From assembly GCA_013298145.1 (NCBI GenBank), contig JAAFJO010000003.1, forward strand, positions 248,001 to 312,000: DNA of 64,000 nucleotides. Reading direction: 5' to 3'. Below, in pieces: positions 26,992-35,647 of the stretch (the first letter of the stretch is position 1; every line of letters begins with the position of its first letter). Both the position numbers and the translations under genes were made by a program. Below the pieces are notes generated by a model that saw only the letters and a program-made list of their open reading frames with translations, had not been told where the DNA came from and did no database searches. This DNA comes from Betaproteobacteria bacterium. Lineage in GTDB: Bacteria > Pseudomonadota > Gammaproteobacteria > Burkholderiales > Casimicrobiaceae.

Positions 26992-27768
26992 TTAGCTCGC
27001 GAGAATGGGTACGACAGCCAGAGCGCGCCACTCGTGCCCCACGATTACGCAGTTGACGATTTCTGCAGGCTCCCCATTGCTCTGCGCGATCTCCATGCCC
27101 GGCTCAATCGCCGGCTCGAGCGGAACACTTAATAGCGCCGGCTCTCTCTTGACCGCTCCGCGATAATGGGCCCGCGCCACGACCTCTTGTCCTGGATAGC
27201 AACCCTTCGAAAAACTGACGCCTGGTGCGGGTTGGAGTCGATCCATGCCGAGCATTTGCGGCACAAAGCGCTCGTTAGTCGCCGCGACGACTTCCGGCTG
27301 CTTCGCCTCGATTCCACGCAAGTCCCAGGTGTTAAGGTTTTCTTGGGTCGCACTCGGAATTTGGCGCAAAGTATCGACATCAATATCGATCCAGCGGTCG
27401 TGGCCAAGGGCGAGGCGCACGCCAGGGCGCGCGAGCTGCCGAGCGGGCTCTGTCAGATGGAACACCAACGCGAACCGATCCGACCGCTCGATAAGGACCT
27501 TCGCGCGCAGACGAAACATCGTGAGACGCTTAACCAGAAACTCACATACGCTCGAATGCACGACCGCCGCGTAAAGATTTTCATCAAGCCGCGCGAGGGC
27601 GAAGGTCGCGTGCAGTCGGCCCTTCGCGTTGCAATAGCCCTGCCATTGCCAGCTGCCGATCACCAACTGGGCTACATCGTTGGTGAGCTGCGACTGCAGA
27701 AAATTCTTGGCATCGACGCCATCGAAGGTGATGAGCTGGTGGTTCGGGGCAAGAAAATGGTCAGACAT
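26992..27768 (-). CDS. ygfZ: Folate-binding Fe-S cluster protein YgfZ
   Basis: 258 residues of the GcvT-like YgfZ/IBA57 family, which helps assemble or repair Fe-S clusters and tRNA-modifying enzymes such as MiaB. The family signature KGCYPGQEVVARAHYRG is intact, with the conserved cysteine. Other typical parts are the early FDGVDAKNFLQSQLTNDV and YCNAKGRLHATF. It is monocistronic and divergent from rpsB across about 370 bp. Confidence 0.94.
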   Translation of the reverse strand: MSDHFLAPNHQLITFDGVDAKNFLQSQLTNDVAQLVIGSWQWQGYCNAKGRLHATFALARLDENLYAAVVHSSVCEFLVKRLTMFRLRAKVLIERSDRFALVFHLTEPARQLARPGVRLALGHDRWIDIDVDTLRQIPSATQENLNTWDLRGIEAKQPEVVAATNERFVPQMLGMDRLQPAPGVSFSKGCYPGQEVVARAHYRGAVKREPALLSVPLEPAIEPGMEIAQSNGEPAEIVNCVIVGHEWRALAVVPILAS

Positions 27769-28007
27769 AGGGCGAACTCAGGGACTTAGAACGGAGGGGA
27801 AGGTAGGGCGCGGACGTTTGAATTGCAACTGCGCGCACTTAATGGCTTACACGCTGCAGCGCTTATAAACTTGGACTAAACGCTGATTGTTGTTTTTATG
27901 ATCTACAGAAAATTAATGTCTAGCCCTCAAAAACGCCGGCTTCTATTCAATTAGCCATTGCGAACCGCAAACATCTGATAGTTCGGATAAGCATCGCTTG
28001 GAAACGC
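27769..28007. other. Intergenic region upstream of rpsB promoter
   Basis: About 240 bp between ygfZ and the rpsB promoter, with AT-rich patches. It must also contain the ygfZ promoter on the minus strand. No gene, RNA or repeat recognised. Confidence 0.5.
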
Positions 28008-28040
28008 TATAATCGAAGGCTGTCCTAAATTTTTTGGACA
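28008..28040 (+). promoter_or_regulatory. Promoter and 5' leader hairpin of rpsB
   Basis: A perfect TATAAT lies at 28008-28013. The -35 region is poor (TTCGGA with 20-bp spacing, or GATAAG with 16). Starting about where transcription should begin, TGTCC (28021-28025) and GGACA (28036-28040) form a 5-bp stem with an AT-rich 10-nt loop. The leader to rpsB would be about 120 nt, enough for S2 autoregulation as known in other proteobacteria. Confidence 0.6.
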
Positions 28041-28140
28041 AATCCACACACTCGTGATGCCTGATGGGTGTTGCATGCTAGTTGAAAGACGGCGTTGTGA
28101 CGAGCACGAGTGGCGGTTTAACCCACCAGAGGAAAACTCA

Positions 28141-28896
28141 ATGTCTGCAACTATGCGCCAGATGTTGGAGGCCGGCGTTCATTTCGGCCACCAAACACGT
28201 TTCTGGAACCCAAAGATGGCACCGTTTATTTTCGGTGCTCGCAACAAGATTCACATCGTCAACCTCGAGAAGACGATGGAGCAATACAACGCGGCGATGA
28301 CTTATGTTCGTCGCATGGCTCAAAACCGCGGCAACATCCTTTTCGTTGCTACGAAGCGTCAAGCTCGCGAAATCATCGCCGAGCAAGCGCAACGCGCGGG
28401 AATGCCCTTCGTCGATCACCGTTGGCTGGGCGGCATGCTCACCAACTTCAAGACGGTAAAAACGTCGATCAAGCGCCTTAAAGAGCTCGAAGCGATGGCC
28501 ACCGACGGCACGCTCGACCGCATGAGTAAGCGCGAAGCCCTCACGCTGCGTCGTGAATACGACAAGCTAATGACATCGATGGGCGGCATCAAAGATATGA
28601 CAGCGCTGCCCGACGCGATGTTTGTGATCGACGTTGGCTACCAGAAGATTGCTGTTCAAGAAGCTAACAAGCTTGGCATTCCAGTGATCGGCGTGGTTGA
28701 TACAAACCACTCGCCAGACGGCATTGATTACGTGATTCCTGGCAACGATGACTCAGCAAAAGCAATCGCGCTTTATGCGCGCGGCGTTGCCGATGCGATC
28801 CTCGAAGGCAAGGCTCACGCAGTTCGTGAAATCGTCAAAGAGCAAACCGAGGAAGTGATCGAAGTCGATCCTGCTGATCTCGAAGCCAAGCAATAA
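28141..28896 (+). CDS. rpsB: 30S ribosomal protein S2
   Basis: Structural protein of the small ribosomal subunit, 251 residues. Clear S2 sequence: [56 protein letters not shown] and [20 protein letters not shown]. The ATG at 28141 is the start, with AGAGGA 7 nt before it; the frame opens further upstream but that part is leader. It heads the conserved rpsB-tsf-pyrH-frr order, with a terminator-like hairpin before tsf. Confidence 0.98.
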   Translation: MSATMRQMLEAGVHFGHQTRFWNPKMAPFIFGARNKIHIVNLEKTMEQYNAAMTYVRRMAQNRGNILFVATKRQAREIIAEQAQRAGMPFVDHRWLGGMLTNFKTVKTSIKRLKELEAMATDGTLDRMSKREALTLRREYDKLMTSMGGIKDMTALPDAMFVIDVGYQKIAVQEANKLGIPVIGVVDTNHSPDGIDYVIPGNDDSAKAIALYARGVADAILEGKAHAVREIVKEQTEEVIEVDPADLEAKQ

Positions 28897-28913
28897 GCGC
28901 TGGCCCGTTCGAA

Positions 28914-28947
28914 GCAAGGGGTCGTGAATCGACCCCTTTTGCTTTTT
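28914..28947 (+). terminator. Terminator/attenuator between rpsB and tsf
   Basis: AAGGGGTCG, 5-nt loop, CGACCCCTT is a perfect 9-bp stem followed by TTGCTTTTT. It lies 20 bp after the rpsB stop. In this operon it likely lets only part of the transcripts continue into tsf. Confidence 0.85.
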
Positions 28948-29001
28948 AAATGAAGAAATTTTTGAGATGCGCAATAACGCACCTCGCGTATGGAGAAGAA
29001 C

Positions 29002-29889
29002 ATGGCAGAAGTCACTGCAAGCATGGTTAAAGAGCTTCGCGAAATGACCGGTCTCGGCATGATGGAGTGCAAAAAAGCGCTCACCGAAGCCGATGGCGAC
29101 ATGAAAAAAGCCGAAGAGCTGCTGCGCATCAAATCGGGCGCCAAGGCGCTCAAAGCGGCATCGCGTCAGGCGGCCGAAGGCACCGTTGGCGTGTATCTCT
29201 CGGCTGACGGCAGCAAAGGTGCGTTGGTCGAGTTCAATTCGGAAACTGATTTCGCGTCAAAAAACGCTGACTTCCTAGGTCTCGCAGCTGCGCTCGCGAA
29301 AAACGTCGCTGAGAACAATCCCGCTGATGTCGCCGCGCTGATGGAAACGATGATTGACGGCGAGAAGGCCGAAGCGAAGCGTGCTGCGCTCGTGCAAAAG
29401 ATCGGTGAGAACATGAATGCGCGCCGCTTTGCACGCATCGCGTCAAACACCGTCGCGAGCTATGTTCACGGCGGTGGTCGTATCGGCGTGTTGGTTGAGT
29501 ACACCGGCAGCGTAGACATCGCTCGCGACGTGGCGATGCATCTCGCCGCATCGGTGGCGTCAACTCGCGCTGTGTGCGTGTCGAAAGAGCAAGTGCCCGC
29601 CGAGCTGATCGAGAACGAGCGCAAAATCTTCTCAGCACAAGCCGCCGAATCTGGCAAGCCTGCAGATATCGTTGCGAAAATGGTTGAAGGCCGCATCAAC
29701 AAGTATCTTGCTGAAGTAACGTTGTTGGGTCAGCCTTTCGTGAAAGATCCTGAGCAAACCGTTGAAAAGGTGCTCAAGGCCGCGAATACGACGGTGCACA
29801 GCTTCCAGCTTTACGTCGTAGGCGAGGGTATCGAAAAGAAAGTCGTGGACTATGCTGCTGAAGTGGCGGCAGCAGCTGCCGGGCTGTAA
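29002..29889 (+). CDS. tsf: Elongation factor Ts
   Basis: Nucleotide-exchange factor that regenerates EF-Tu-GTP. 295 residues with the N-terminal UBA-like domain ([20 protein letters not shown], then [13 protein letters not shown]) and the core with [14 protein letters not shown], the EF-Tu contact. The ATG at 29002 is preferred (MAEVTAS) because GGAG at 28992 then has correct spacing; an ATG at 28990 would contain that GGAG. A strong terminator follows. Confidence 0.97.
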   Translation: MAEVTASMVKELREMTGLGMMECKKALTEADGDMKKAEELLRIKSGAKALKAASRQAAEGTVGVYLSADGSKGALVEFNSETDFASKNADFLGLAAALAKNVAENNPADVAALMETMIDGEKAEAKRAALVQKIGENMNARRFARIASNTVASYVHGGGRIGVLVEYTGSVDIARDVAMHLAASVASTRAVCVSKEQVPAELIENERKIFSAQAAESGKPADIVAKMVEGRINKYLAEVTLLGQPFVKDPEQTVEKVLKAANTTVHSFQLYVVGEGIEKKVVDYAAEVAAAAAGL

Positions 29890-29911
29890 GTTCGCTCAGC
29901 GCACGATCGGG

Positions 29912-29937
29912 AAAGGACGCTTCGGCGTCCTTTTTTT
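29912..29937 (+). terminator. Rho-independent terminator after tsf
   Basis: GGACGC, TTCG tetraloop, GCGTCC, then seven T. A textbook terminator 25 bp after the tsf stop, separating rpsB-tsf from pyrH-frr. Confidence 0.95.
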
Positions 29938-30069
29938 GTTGTTTAACGCTGCAAGATCCCCGGACGCTGAGTATTCAACGCGACTTCGCTTTCTGCGCGC
30001 GAAGTTTGCTGCGCTTGCACACGCGCTGATCGATGACCTAGCCGCGTTCACGCGCTAAAATTCTAGGTT

Positions 30070-30795
30070 ATGTCGAGCGCGCCCACTACTGCCTACAAAC
30101 GAATTTTGGTCAAACTCTCCGGCGAAGCGCTGATGGGGGAAGACGCCTACGGGATCAATCCCGAAGTCATCGATCGAATTGTTAACGAGATCAAAGACGT
30201 GCACAGGATGGGCGTCGAAATCGCTATAGTGATCGGCGGCGGTAACATTTTTCGTGGAATCGCACCGAGTGCGGTGGGCATGGATCGCGCGACGGCGGAC
30301 TATATGGGAATGCTTGCGACAGTGATGAACGCGCTTGCCCTGGCAGACGCGATGCGCCGCGCGGGGCTCGCGGCGCGGGTGCAATCTGCGCTTCGAATTG
30401 ATTCGGTGGCCGAACCCTACATTCGTGGCAAAGCGCTGCGGTATTTGGAAGAGGGCAAGATCGTCGTGTTCGCAGCGGGCACAGGCAACCCGTTCTTCAC
30501 CACCGATACCGGCGCAGCACTGCGTGGGCGCGAGATCAATGCCGACTTAGTGCTGAAGGCAACCAAGGTTGATGGTGTGTACACCGCTGACCCGATGAAA
30601 GACAAAACAGCGACGCGCTATTCGAAACTTACCTTTGATGAGGCCATCGTGCGCAATTTGAAGGTGATGGACGCTACCGCACTCGCGCTATGCCGCGATC
30701 AAAATTTGCGGCTCAATGTATTTTCCATTTTCAAACCGGGCGCGCTCAAGCGCGTCGTATGCGGCGAAGATGAGGGTACAACTGTAACCTGCTAG
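30070..30795 (+). CDS. pyrH: Uridylate kinase
   Basis: Phosphorylates UMP to UDP, a step in pyrimidine nucleotide synthesis. 241 residues of the amino-acid-kinase fold: [64 protein letters not shown] and [13 protein letters not shown] are family constants. The ATG lies 10 bp after a TAAAAT that may be a -10 box, so the leader could be very short. frr follows in the same direction. Confidence 0.97.
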   Translation: MSSAPTTAYKRILVKLSGEALMGEDAYGINPEVIDRIVNEIKDVHRMGVEIAIVIGGGNIFRGIAPSAVGMDRATADYMGMLATVMNALALADAMRRAGLAARVQSALRIDSVAEPYIRGKALRYLEEGKIVVFAAGTGNPFFTTDTGAALRGREINADLVLKATKVDGVYTADPMKDKTATRYSKLTFDEAIVRNLKVMDATALALCRDQNLRLNVFSIFKPGALKRVVCGEDEGTTVTC

Positions 30796-30891
30796 CCCAT
30801 ATAAATATTCGGGTAGCAGTAAAAAAGCGTAACTATCGAGGCTTCAGCGCGTCTGAATAGCGCTTGTAGCGGCCAGCGAAGGAGAATAACG

Positions 30892-31449
30892 ATGATTGCA
30901 GACACCAAGAAAAGTGCCGAAACGAGAATGTCGAAAGCGCTCGAAGCGCTGAAAAACAACTTTGCAAAAGTACGCACTGGGCGCGCGCATTCGGGAATGC
31001 TCGACACGGTTCACGTGGAGTATTACGGTGCGATGACGCCGATTAACGGCGTGGCTAATGTGACGCTGCTCGACGCGCGCACGATTGGTGTTCAGCCGTT
31101 CGAAAAGAAGATGATCCAGGCAATTGAAAAGGCCATTCGCGAGGCCGATCTTGGATTAAATCCGTCTGTGAATAGCGACATCATTCGCGTGCCGATGCCG
31201 ATGATGAGCGAAGAGCGCCGCAAAGAATTGGTAAAGCTCGTCAAAGGCGAGGCTGAAGATGCTCGGGTTGCCGTGCGCAATGTGCGCCGCGACGCCAACA
31301 ACACTTTCAAAGACGCACTCAAGAAAAAAGAGATTTCCGAGGACGAGGAGCGTCGTGCGCAAGACGAAGTGCAAAAAATGACCGACAACACGATCAAAGA
31401 GATCGACAAAATGTTTGCGGTCAAAGAAGCCGAGCTGATGTCGGTTTAG
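30892..31449 (+). CDS. frr: Ribosome recycling factor
   Basis: Works with EF-G to split post-termination ribosomes. 185 residues, the standard length, with [35 protein letters not shown], the [14 protein letters not shown] loop and the C-terminal helix [17 protein letters not shown]. The start has a strong AAGGAG 8 nt upstream. Part of the pyrH-frr-uppS run. Confidence 0.98.
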   Translation: MIADTKKSAETRMSKALEALKNNFAKVRTGRAHSGMLDTVHVEYYGAMTPINGVANVTLLDARTIGVQPFEKKMIQAIEKAIREADLGLNPSVNSDIIRVPMPMMSEERRKELVKLVKGEAEDARVAVRNVRRDANNTFKDALKKKEISEDEERRAQDEVQKMTDNTIKEIDKMFAVKEAELMSV

Positions 31450-31480
31450 GCCGGCGCTTACGCCAATTTTCAAGTCAGCC

Positions 31481-32209
31481 GTGTCGACGAATCTAGCTGC
31501 GCCGCGCCATGTTGTCGTCGTTATGGACGGCAATGGCCGCTGGGCGCAGAAGCGATTTTTGCCGCGTGTTGCGGGCCATCGCCAAGGCGTCGAGGCTGTG
31601 CGCACGCTGCTGCGTTCAGCTGCAAAGCACGGTGTTACACATCTGACAGTATTTGCGTTCAGCAGCGAGAACTGGAAGCGCCCTCACGACGAAGTTTCGT
31701 ATCTGATGGAGCTATTCTTCAAGGCGCTTCGTGAAGAGATTCAGAAGCTTCACGAAAATGGTATTCGTTTTCGGGCGATCGGTGATCTTTCTGCGTTGTC
31801 AGTGGAGATCCAAGCGCTTATCGCCAACGCCGAGGCGTTGACCGCTGGCAATATCGGGCAGACCTTCAACGTTGCGGTCAATTACGGAGGTCGCTGGGAT
31901 ATCGAGCGAGCGGTGGCACGTGCGGCGATCTCAGGAAATGCGAGCGAATTCGCCAAACATCTCGCATTCGCCGATCAACCCGATCCCGACTTGTTCATTC
32001 GCACCGGCGGCGAGCGACGCATCAGTAATTTTCTGCTTTGGCAGATTGCCTACACAGAGCTCTATTTCACAGATGTGTTGTGGCCCGATTTCGGTGAAGC
32101 AGAATTCGACGCCGCCGTACAGTGGTTTGCCAACCGCGAACGGCGGTTTGGTCAAACGGGTGAGCAAGTCCGCGGTGTGGCGCGCAGCGTGTCTGCGATA
32201 AAGGCGTAG
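31481..32209 (+). CDS. uppS: Isoprenyl transferase (undecaprenyl diphosphate synthase)
   Basis: Cis-prenyltransferase that makes C55 undecaprenyl diphosphate, the carrier for peptidoglycan and for the polysaccharide encoded upstream. 242 residues with the catalytic VVVMDGNGRWA, GHRQGVEAVR, FAFSSENWKRP and the end motif PDLFIRTGGERRISNFLLWQ. The start is a GTG at 31481, 31 bp after frr. It is followed after 2 bp by cdsA. Confidence 0.97.
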   Translation: MSTNLAAPRHVVVVMDGNGRWAQKRFLPRVAGHRQGVEAVRTLLRSAAKHGVTHLTVFAFSSENWKRPHDEVSYLMELFFKALREEIQKLHENGIRFRAIGDLSALSVEIQALIANAEALTAGNIGQTFNVAVNYGGRWDIERAVARAAISGNASEFAKHLAFADQPDPDLFIRTGGERRISNFLLWQIAYTELYFTDVLWPDFGEAEFDAAVQWFANRERRFGQTGEQVRGVARSVSAIKA

Positions 32210-32211
32210 CG

Positions 32212-33066
32212 TTGAACTCGCCGGGGTCAGCACCAGTGAAGAAGTCGGATTTACCTGTTCGTTTGGCAACGGCGCTCGTTCTGGCTGCTGTCGTAATCGC
32301 CGATCTTTTTGTCGGAAGCGTTATCTTGTGGGCGGCACTGGTTACCGTGTTCTGCGTCGCGGCTGCATGGGAAGGCGCTCGCCTGGCGGCCAAGCCTGCA
32401 GTGGTTTTGCAACTGGCACTTACGATCGCAGCGATTAGTTTCGTCGGATTTAGCCTCAGCGAGGGCGCGGGCTCGGGATTGACGCTAACGCTTGTACTGG
32501 TCGCGGTGACCGTGTTTTGGGTCGCTATTGCGCCGCTGCAACTTTCTCGCCGATTGATCGATATTTCTTCGGTATCAGGGCGCGTGATCTTCGCCGTACT
32601 GATCGCAGCAGCGTGGCTTGCAGCGGTCGCACTTTATCGGGTGAGCGTGTGGCACTTAGTGGCGGTGGTTGTGTTGACGATCGTGGCCGACGTTGCCGCC
32701 TACTTCTTCGGGCGCAAGTTCGGGCGCGTGAAATTGGCACCGGCGATTAGCCCAGGAAAATCACGCGAAGGTGCGCTCGCTGGCGTGGTCGCTGCAGGCC
32801 TTTGGGCGGTCGGAGCTAGTTGGTATTTAGGCATCACCTCGAATTTCGTCGTTTTAGTGGCCAGCGCCCTTTTCGGTGGTGCGTTGGGTGCGTTGGCTGT
32901 TGTAGGTGATCTGTGGGAATCCCAGCTGAAACGACAAGCGGGCGCGAAGGATTCAAGTCAGCTGTTGCCCGGGCACGGCGGCGTGCTTGATCGGATTGAC
33001 GCGCATTTGGCGGTGTTACCTGTTGCCACGCTGATGCTCAGTTTCCTGGTTCCGATGTGGAAATAG
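32212..33066 (+). CDS. cdsA: Phosphatidate cytidylyltransferase
   Basis: Integral membrane enzyme that makes CDP-diacylglycerol for phospholipid synthesis. 284 residues with about eight helices. The C-terminal family signature is complete: GDLWESQLKRQAGAKDSSQL followed by LPGHGGVLDRIDAHL; SPGKSREGALAG is the other conserved loop. The TTG at 32212 is the longest start; a GTG at 32236 is possible. It sits in the normal place between uppS and dxr. Confidence 0.96.
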   Translation: MNSPGSAPVKKSDLPVRLATALVLAAVVIADLFVGSVILWAALVTVFCVAAAWEGARLAAKPAVVLQLALTIAAISFVGFSLSEGAGSGLTLTLVLVAVTVFWVAIAPLQLSRRLIDISSVSGRVIFAVLIAAAWLAAVALYRVSVWHLVAVVVLTIVADVAAYFFGRKFGRVKLAPAISPGKSREGALAGVVAAGLWAVGASWYLGITSNFVVLVASALFGGALGALAVVGDLWESQLKRQAGAKDSSQLLPGHGGVLDRIDAHLAVLPVATLMLSFLVPMWK

Positions 33067-33068
33067 CA

Positions 33069-34280
33069 GTGTTGAAGCACGTCGTAATTCTTGGCGCGAC
33101 CGGCTCCATCGGCGACAGCACGCTCAAGGTGCTTCGCCAACATCGCGACAAATTTAGCGTGCTCGCGCTCGCCGCGAATGCGAATTGGCAGGCCATGCTG
33201 CCGCTCATCGCGGAATTTGAACCCGAGGTAGTGGCGATGAGTGATGCTGACGCAGCCGTGCAACTGCGTGCCGCAATGTCACGACATCATCCGCTGGTTC
33301 GCGTCGAGGTTGGCCCTGATGCGGTGGTGGGATGTGCGGCGATGGCGCGCGCAGATGTCGTCGTTGCCGGCATCTCTGGGTTTGCTGGCCTACCCTCTAC
33401 CTGGGCCGCGGTAGAGGCAGGCAAAACCGTACTGCTCGCGAATAAAGAAGCCTTGGTGGCGGCTGGCGATTTGCTGCTAAAGCTCGCCCAGGAAACGGGC
33501 GCACGCGTGCTTCCCATCGACAGTGAGCACAACGCCGTGTATCAGTGCGCTAACGGGATGAACTGCGAGCCGGACCGCGTTCGCGCCATCACACTTACCG
33601 CGTCTGGCGGCCCGTTTCGCACACGTGCGCTTGACTCGTTCGAGACGATCACGCCGGAGGAAGCATGTAAGCACCCGACGTGGGATATGGGTCGAAAAAT
33701 CTCGGTTGATTCGGCGACTTTGATGAATAAAGGCCTCGAAGTGATCGAGGCAGCGCTCCTCTTTCGCCGGTCTGCCGACGATGTACATGTCCTGATCCAC
33801 CCGACGAGTTCGGTTCATGCGGTGGTCGAAATGGTTGATGGTTCGATGCTCTCGCATATCGGGCCGTCAGACATGCAAGTTCCGATTGCGCACGCGCTTG
33901 CGGTTGCGCACGGCGAGCTCGCGCGCTTGCCGCTGTCGGTTGAACGTTTCTCTCTAGCGCGGGTCGGACGGTTAGAGTTTTTTGAGGTTGACCCCATTCG
34001 TTATCCAGCGCTTCCTCTCGCCTACGCTGCATTGCGCGCTGGTCAACGCGAATGCCTTGTTTTGAACGCAGCCAATGAAGTCGCAGTCGCTGCGTTTCTT
34101 AATCAGGCGATTTCCTTTACAAAGATCGTGCCAATCGTTGAGCGCGCGCTTGAAGACGCGCGCGGTCCCGCGCCGAGCTCGCTGTTCGATGTGTTTGAGC
34201 TTGATCGCGAAACGCGCGAGCGCACCGCGCGATGGCTCGATCAATCAGCGCTCGACCTAAATGGGACAATGGCCGCATGA
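33069..34280 (+). CDS. dxr: 1-deoxy-D-xylulose 5-phosphate reductoisomerase
   Basis: Second step of the MEP isoprenoid pathway, NADPH-dependent. 403 residues with the cofactor loop VVILGATGSIGDSTLKVL, the metal/substrate region PIDSEHNAVYQC, ITLTASGGPFR, and HPTWDMGRKISVDSATLMNK. GTG 33069 follows the cdsA stop by 2 bp and gives the usual N-terminus; the frame also opens at 33057 inside cdsA. It ends in an ATGA overlap with rseP. Confidence 0.97.
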   Translation: MLKHVVILGATGSIGDSTLKVLRQHRDKFSVLALAANANWQAMLPLIAEFEPEVVAMSDADAAVQLRAAMSRHHPLVRVEVGPDAVVGCAAMARADVVVAGISGFAGLPSTWAAVEAGKTVLLANKEALVAAGDLLLKLAQETGARVLPIDSEHNAVYQCANGMNCEPDRVRAITLTASGGPFRTRALDSFETITPEEACKHPTWDMGRKISVDSATLMNKGLEVIEAALLFRRSADDVHVLIHPTSSVHAVVEMVDGSMLSHIGPSDMQVPIAHALAVAHGELARLPLSVERFSLARVGRLEFFEVDPIRYPALPLAYAALRAGQRECLVLNAANEVAVAAFLNQAISFTKIVPIVERALEDARGPAPSSLFDVFELDRETRERTARWLDQSALDLNGTMAA

Positions 34281-35647
34281 GTTTCTTTGGCAGTGCACTG
34301 ATCGGATTCTTGCTCGCCGTGGCGATCCTCGTCACGGTGCATGAATTCGGCCACTATCTCGCGGCGCGTTGGCTTGGCGTGCGCGTCCTTCGTTTTTCAG
34401 TGGGTTTTGGCCCGGTGCTTCTGCGCTGGAAGGGTAAGCGCAGTATTTTCAAAGGTGACGAATTTGCAGTGTCCGCGATTCCGCTCGGCGGCTATGTTCG
34501 CATGCTCGACACCCGCGACACCGATGTTGGTGTTCTCACGCCTGAGGCAGAGCGCGAGGCCTTTGATCGGCAAGTGCTGTGGAAACGCTCCGTCATTGTT
34601 GCTGCGGGGCCCTTTGCCAATTTTTTGTTGGCAGTGCTCTTGTACGCGGCCGCAATCGCGTGGCCTGAGCGCGCGCTTGCGCCGGTGGTCGCCGCGCCCC
34701 GCGCAGACACAGCCGCTTCAGCAGCGGGACTGCGCGGTGGTGAGCTCATTACCCAAATTGCGGGACGCGATATCTACAACTGGGATGACGTTCGTTGGCA
34801 GTTGCTTTCGCACATGTTCGACGATCAGCTGACGTTGGTTGTGCGCGATCAAGGGCGTGAGCGAGAGCTGGTCCTCGCGCGTGCGCCACGCGCGGCGGGC
34901 GAAGACCCTACGGGGCGGCGCGTGCTTGGGTGGGGCGTCGGGATTTTCCAACCGGCGGTAATCGGCAGCGTGGTGGCGGACGGCCCAGGTGCTCGCGCAG
35001 GCTTGCAAGCGGGTGACCGCATTTTGAGCGTGGACGATCGCAAAGTTGGCGAGTGGTTTGAGCTCACGCAACTAATTCAGGCGGCGGCTAATCGTGAGGT
35101 GCGTCTAGTCGTCGAGCGCTCGGGGGCGACCCGCATGATCAATGTGACACCGCGTGCGGTTAAGTCGGGTAACCGCGAGATCGGCAGACTTGAGGTAACG
35201 CCGCCTAACTTATTTGACGAGGGCTCAAACGCGCTCGCGACTGACAGGCGTGGCTTCGCGAGCGCGTTTGTAGAAGGGGCCGCGCGTTCGTGGGAGGCAA
35301 CCGCACTCACCGTTCGGGTGCTTTGGGGCATGGTTTCAGGTGAGGTGTCATTGCGCCAGGTCTCCGGTCCGCTGTCCATGGCAGAGGGTGCGGGTGTGAC
35401 GCTTAAACAGGGCGTGACGGCGTTTTTATTCTTTCTCGCCATCGTGAGTATCTCGATTGGCGTCCTTAACCTGCTTCCGATCCCAATGCTGGACGGCGGA
35501 CAGTTGCTATATCATCTCTTCGAAGCCATTAAAGGGTCGCCGCCGTCGGAGCGCGCGCTCATCATCGGGCAGCGAATCGGCATTGGATTCGTCACCTCGC
35601 TCACCGCGCTCGCGCTCTACAACGACTTTCATCGCATCTTCTCGTGA
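34277..35647 (+). CDS. rseP: Regulator of sigma-E protease RseP (site-2 protease)
   Basis: Intramembrane zinc metalloprotease of 456 residues that makes the second cut in anti-sigma factors such as RseA. The first helix holds the zinc motif VHEFGHYLAARWLG; two PDZ domains follow (around PRADTAASAAGLRGGELITQ and GPGARAGLQAGDRILSVDD), and the third metal ligand is in LNLLPIPMLDGGQLLYHL. The ATG at 34277 makes an ATGA overlap with dxr. It could also act on the membrane anti-sigma factor at 58706. Confidence 0.97.
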   Translation: MSFFGSALIGFLLAVAILVTVHEFGHYLAARWLGVRVLRFSVGFGPVLLRWKGKRSIFKGDEFAVSAIPLGGYVRMLDTRDTDVGVLTPEAEREAFDRQVLWKRSVIVAAGPFANFLLAVLLYAAAIAWPERALAPVVAAPRADTAASAAGLRGGELITQIAGRDIYNWDDVRWQLLSHMFDDQLTLVVRDQGRERELVLARAPRAAGEDPTGRRVLGWGVGIFQPAVIGSVVADGPGARAGLQAGDRILSVDDRKVGEWFELTQLIQAAANREVRLVVERSGATRMINVTPRAVKSGNREIGRLEVTPPNLFDEGSNALATDRRGFASAFVEGAARSWEATALTVRVLWGMVSGEVSLRQVSGPLSMAEGAGVTLKQGVTAFLFFLAIVSISIGVLNLLPIPMLDGGQLLYHLFEAIKGSPPSERALIIGQRIGIGFVTSLTALALYNDFHRIFS

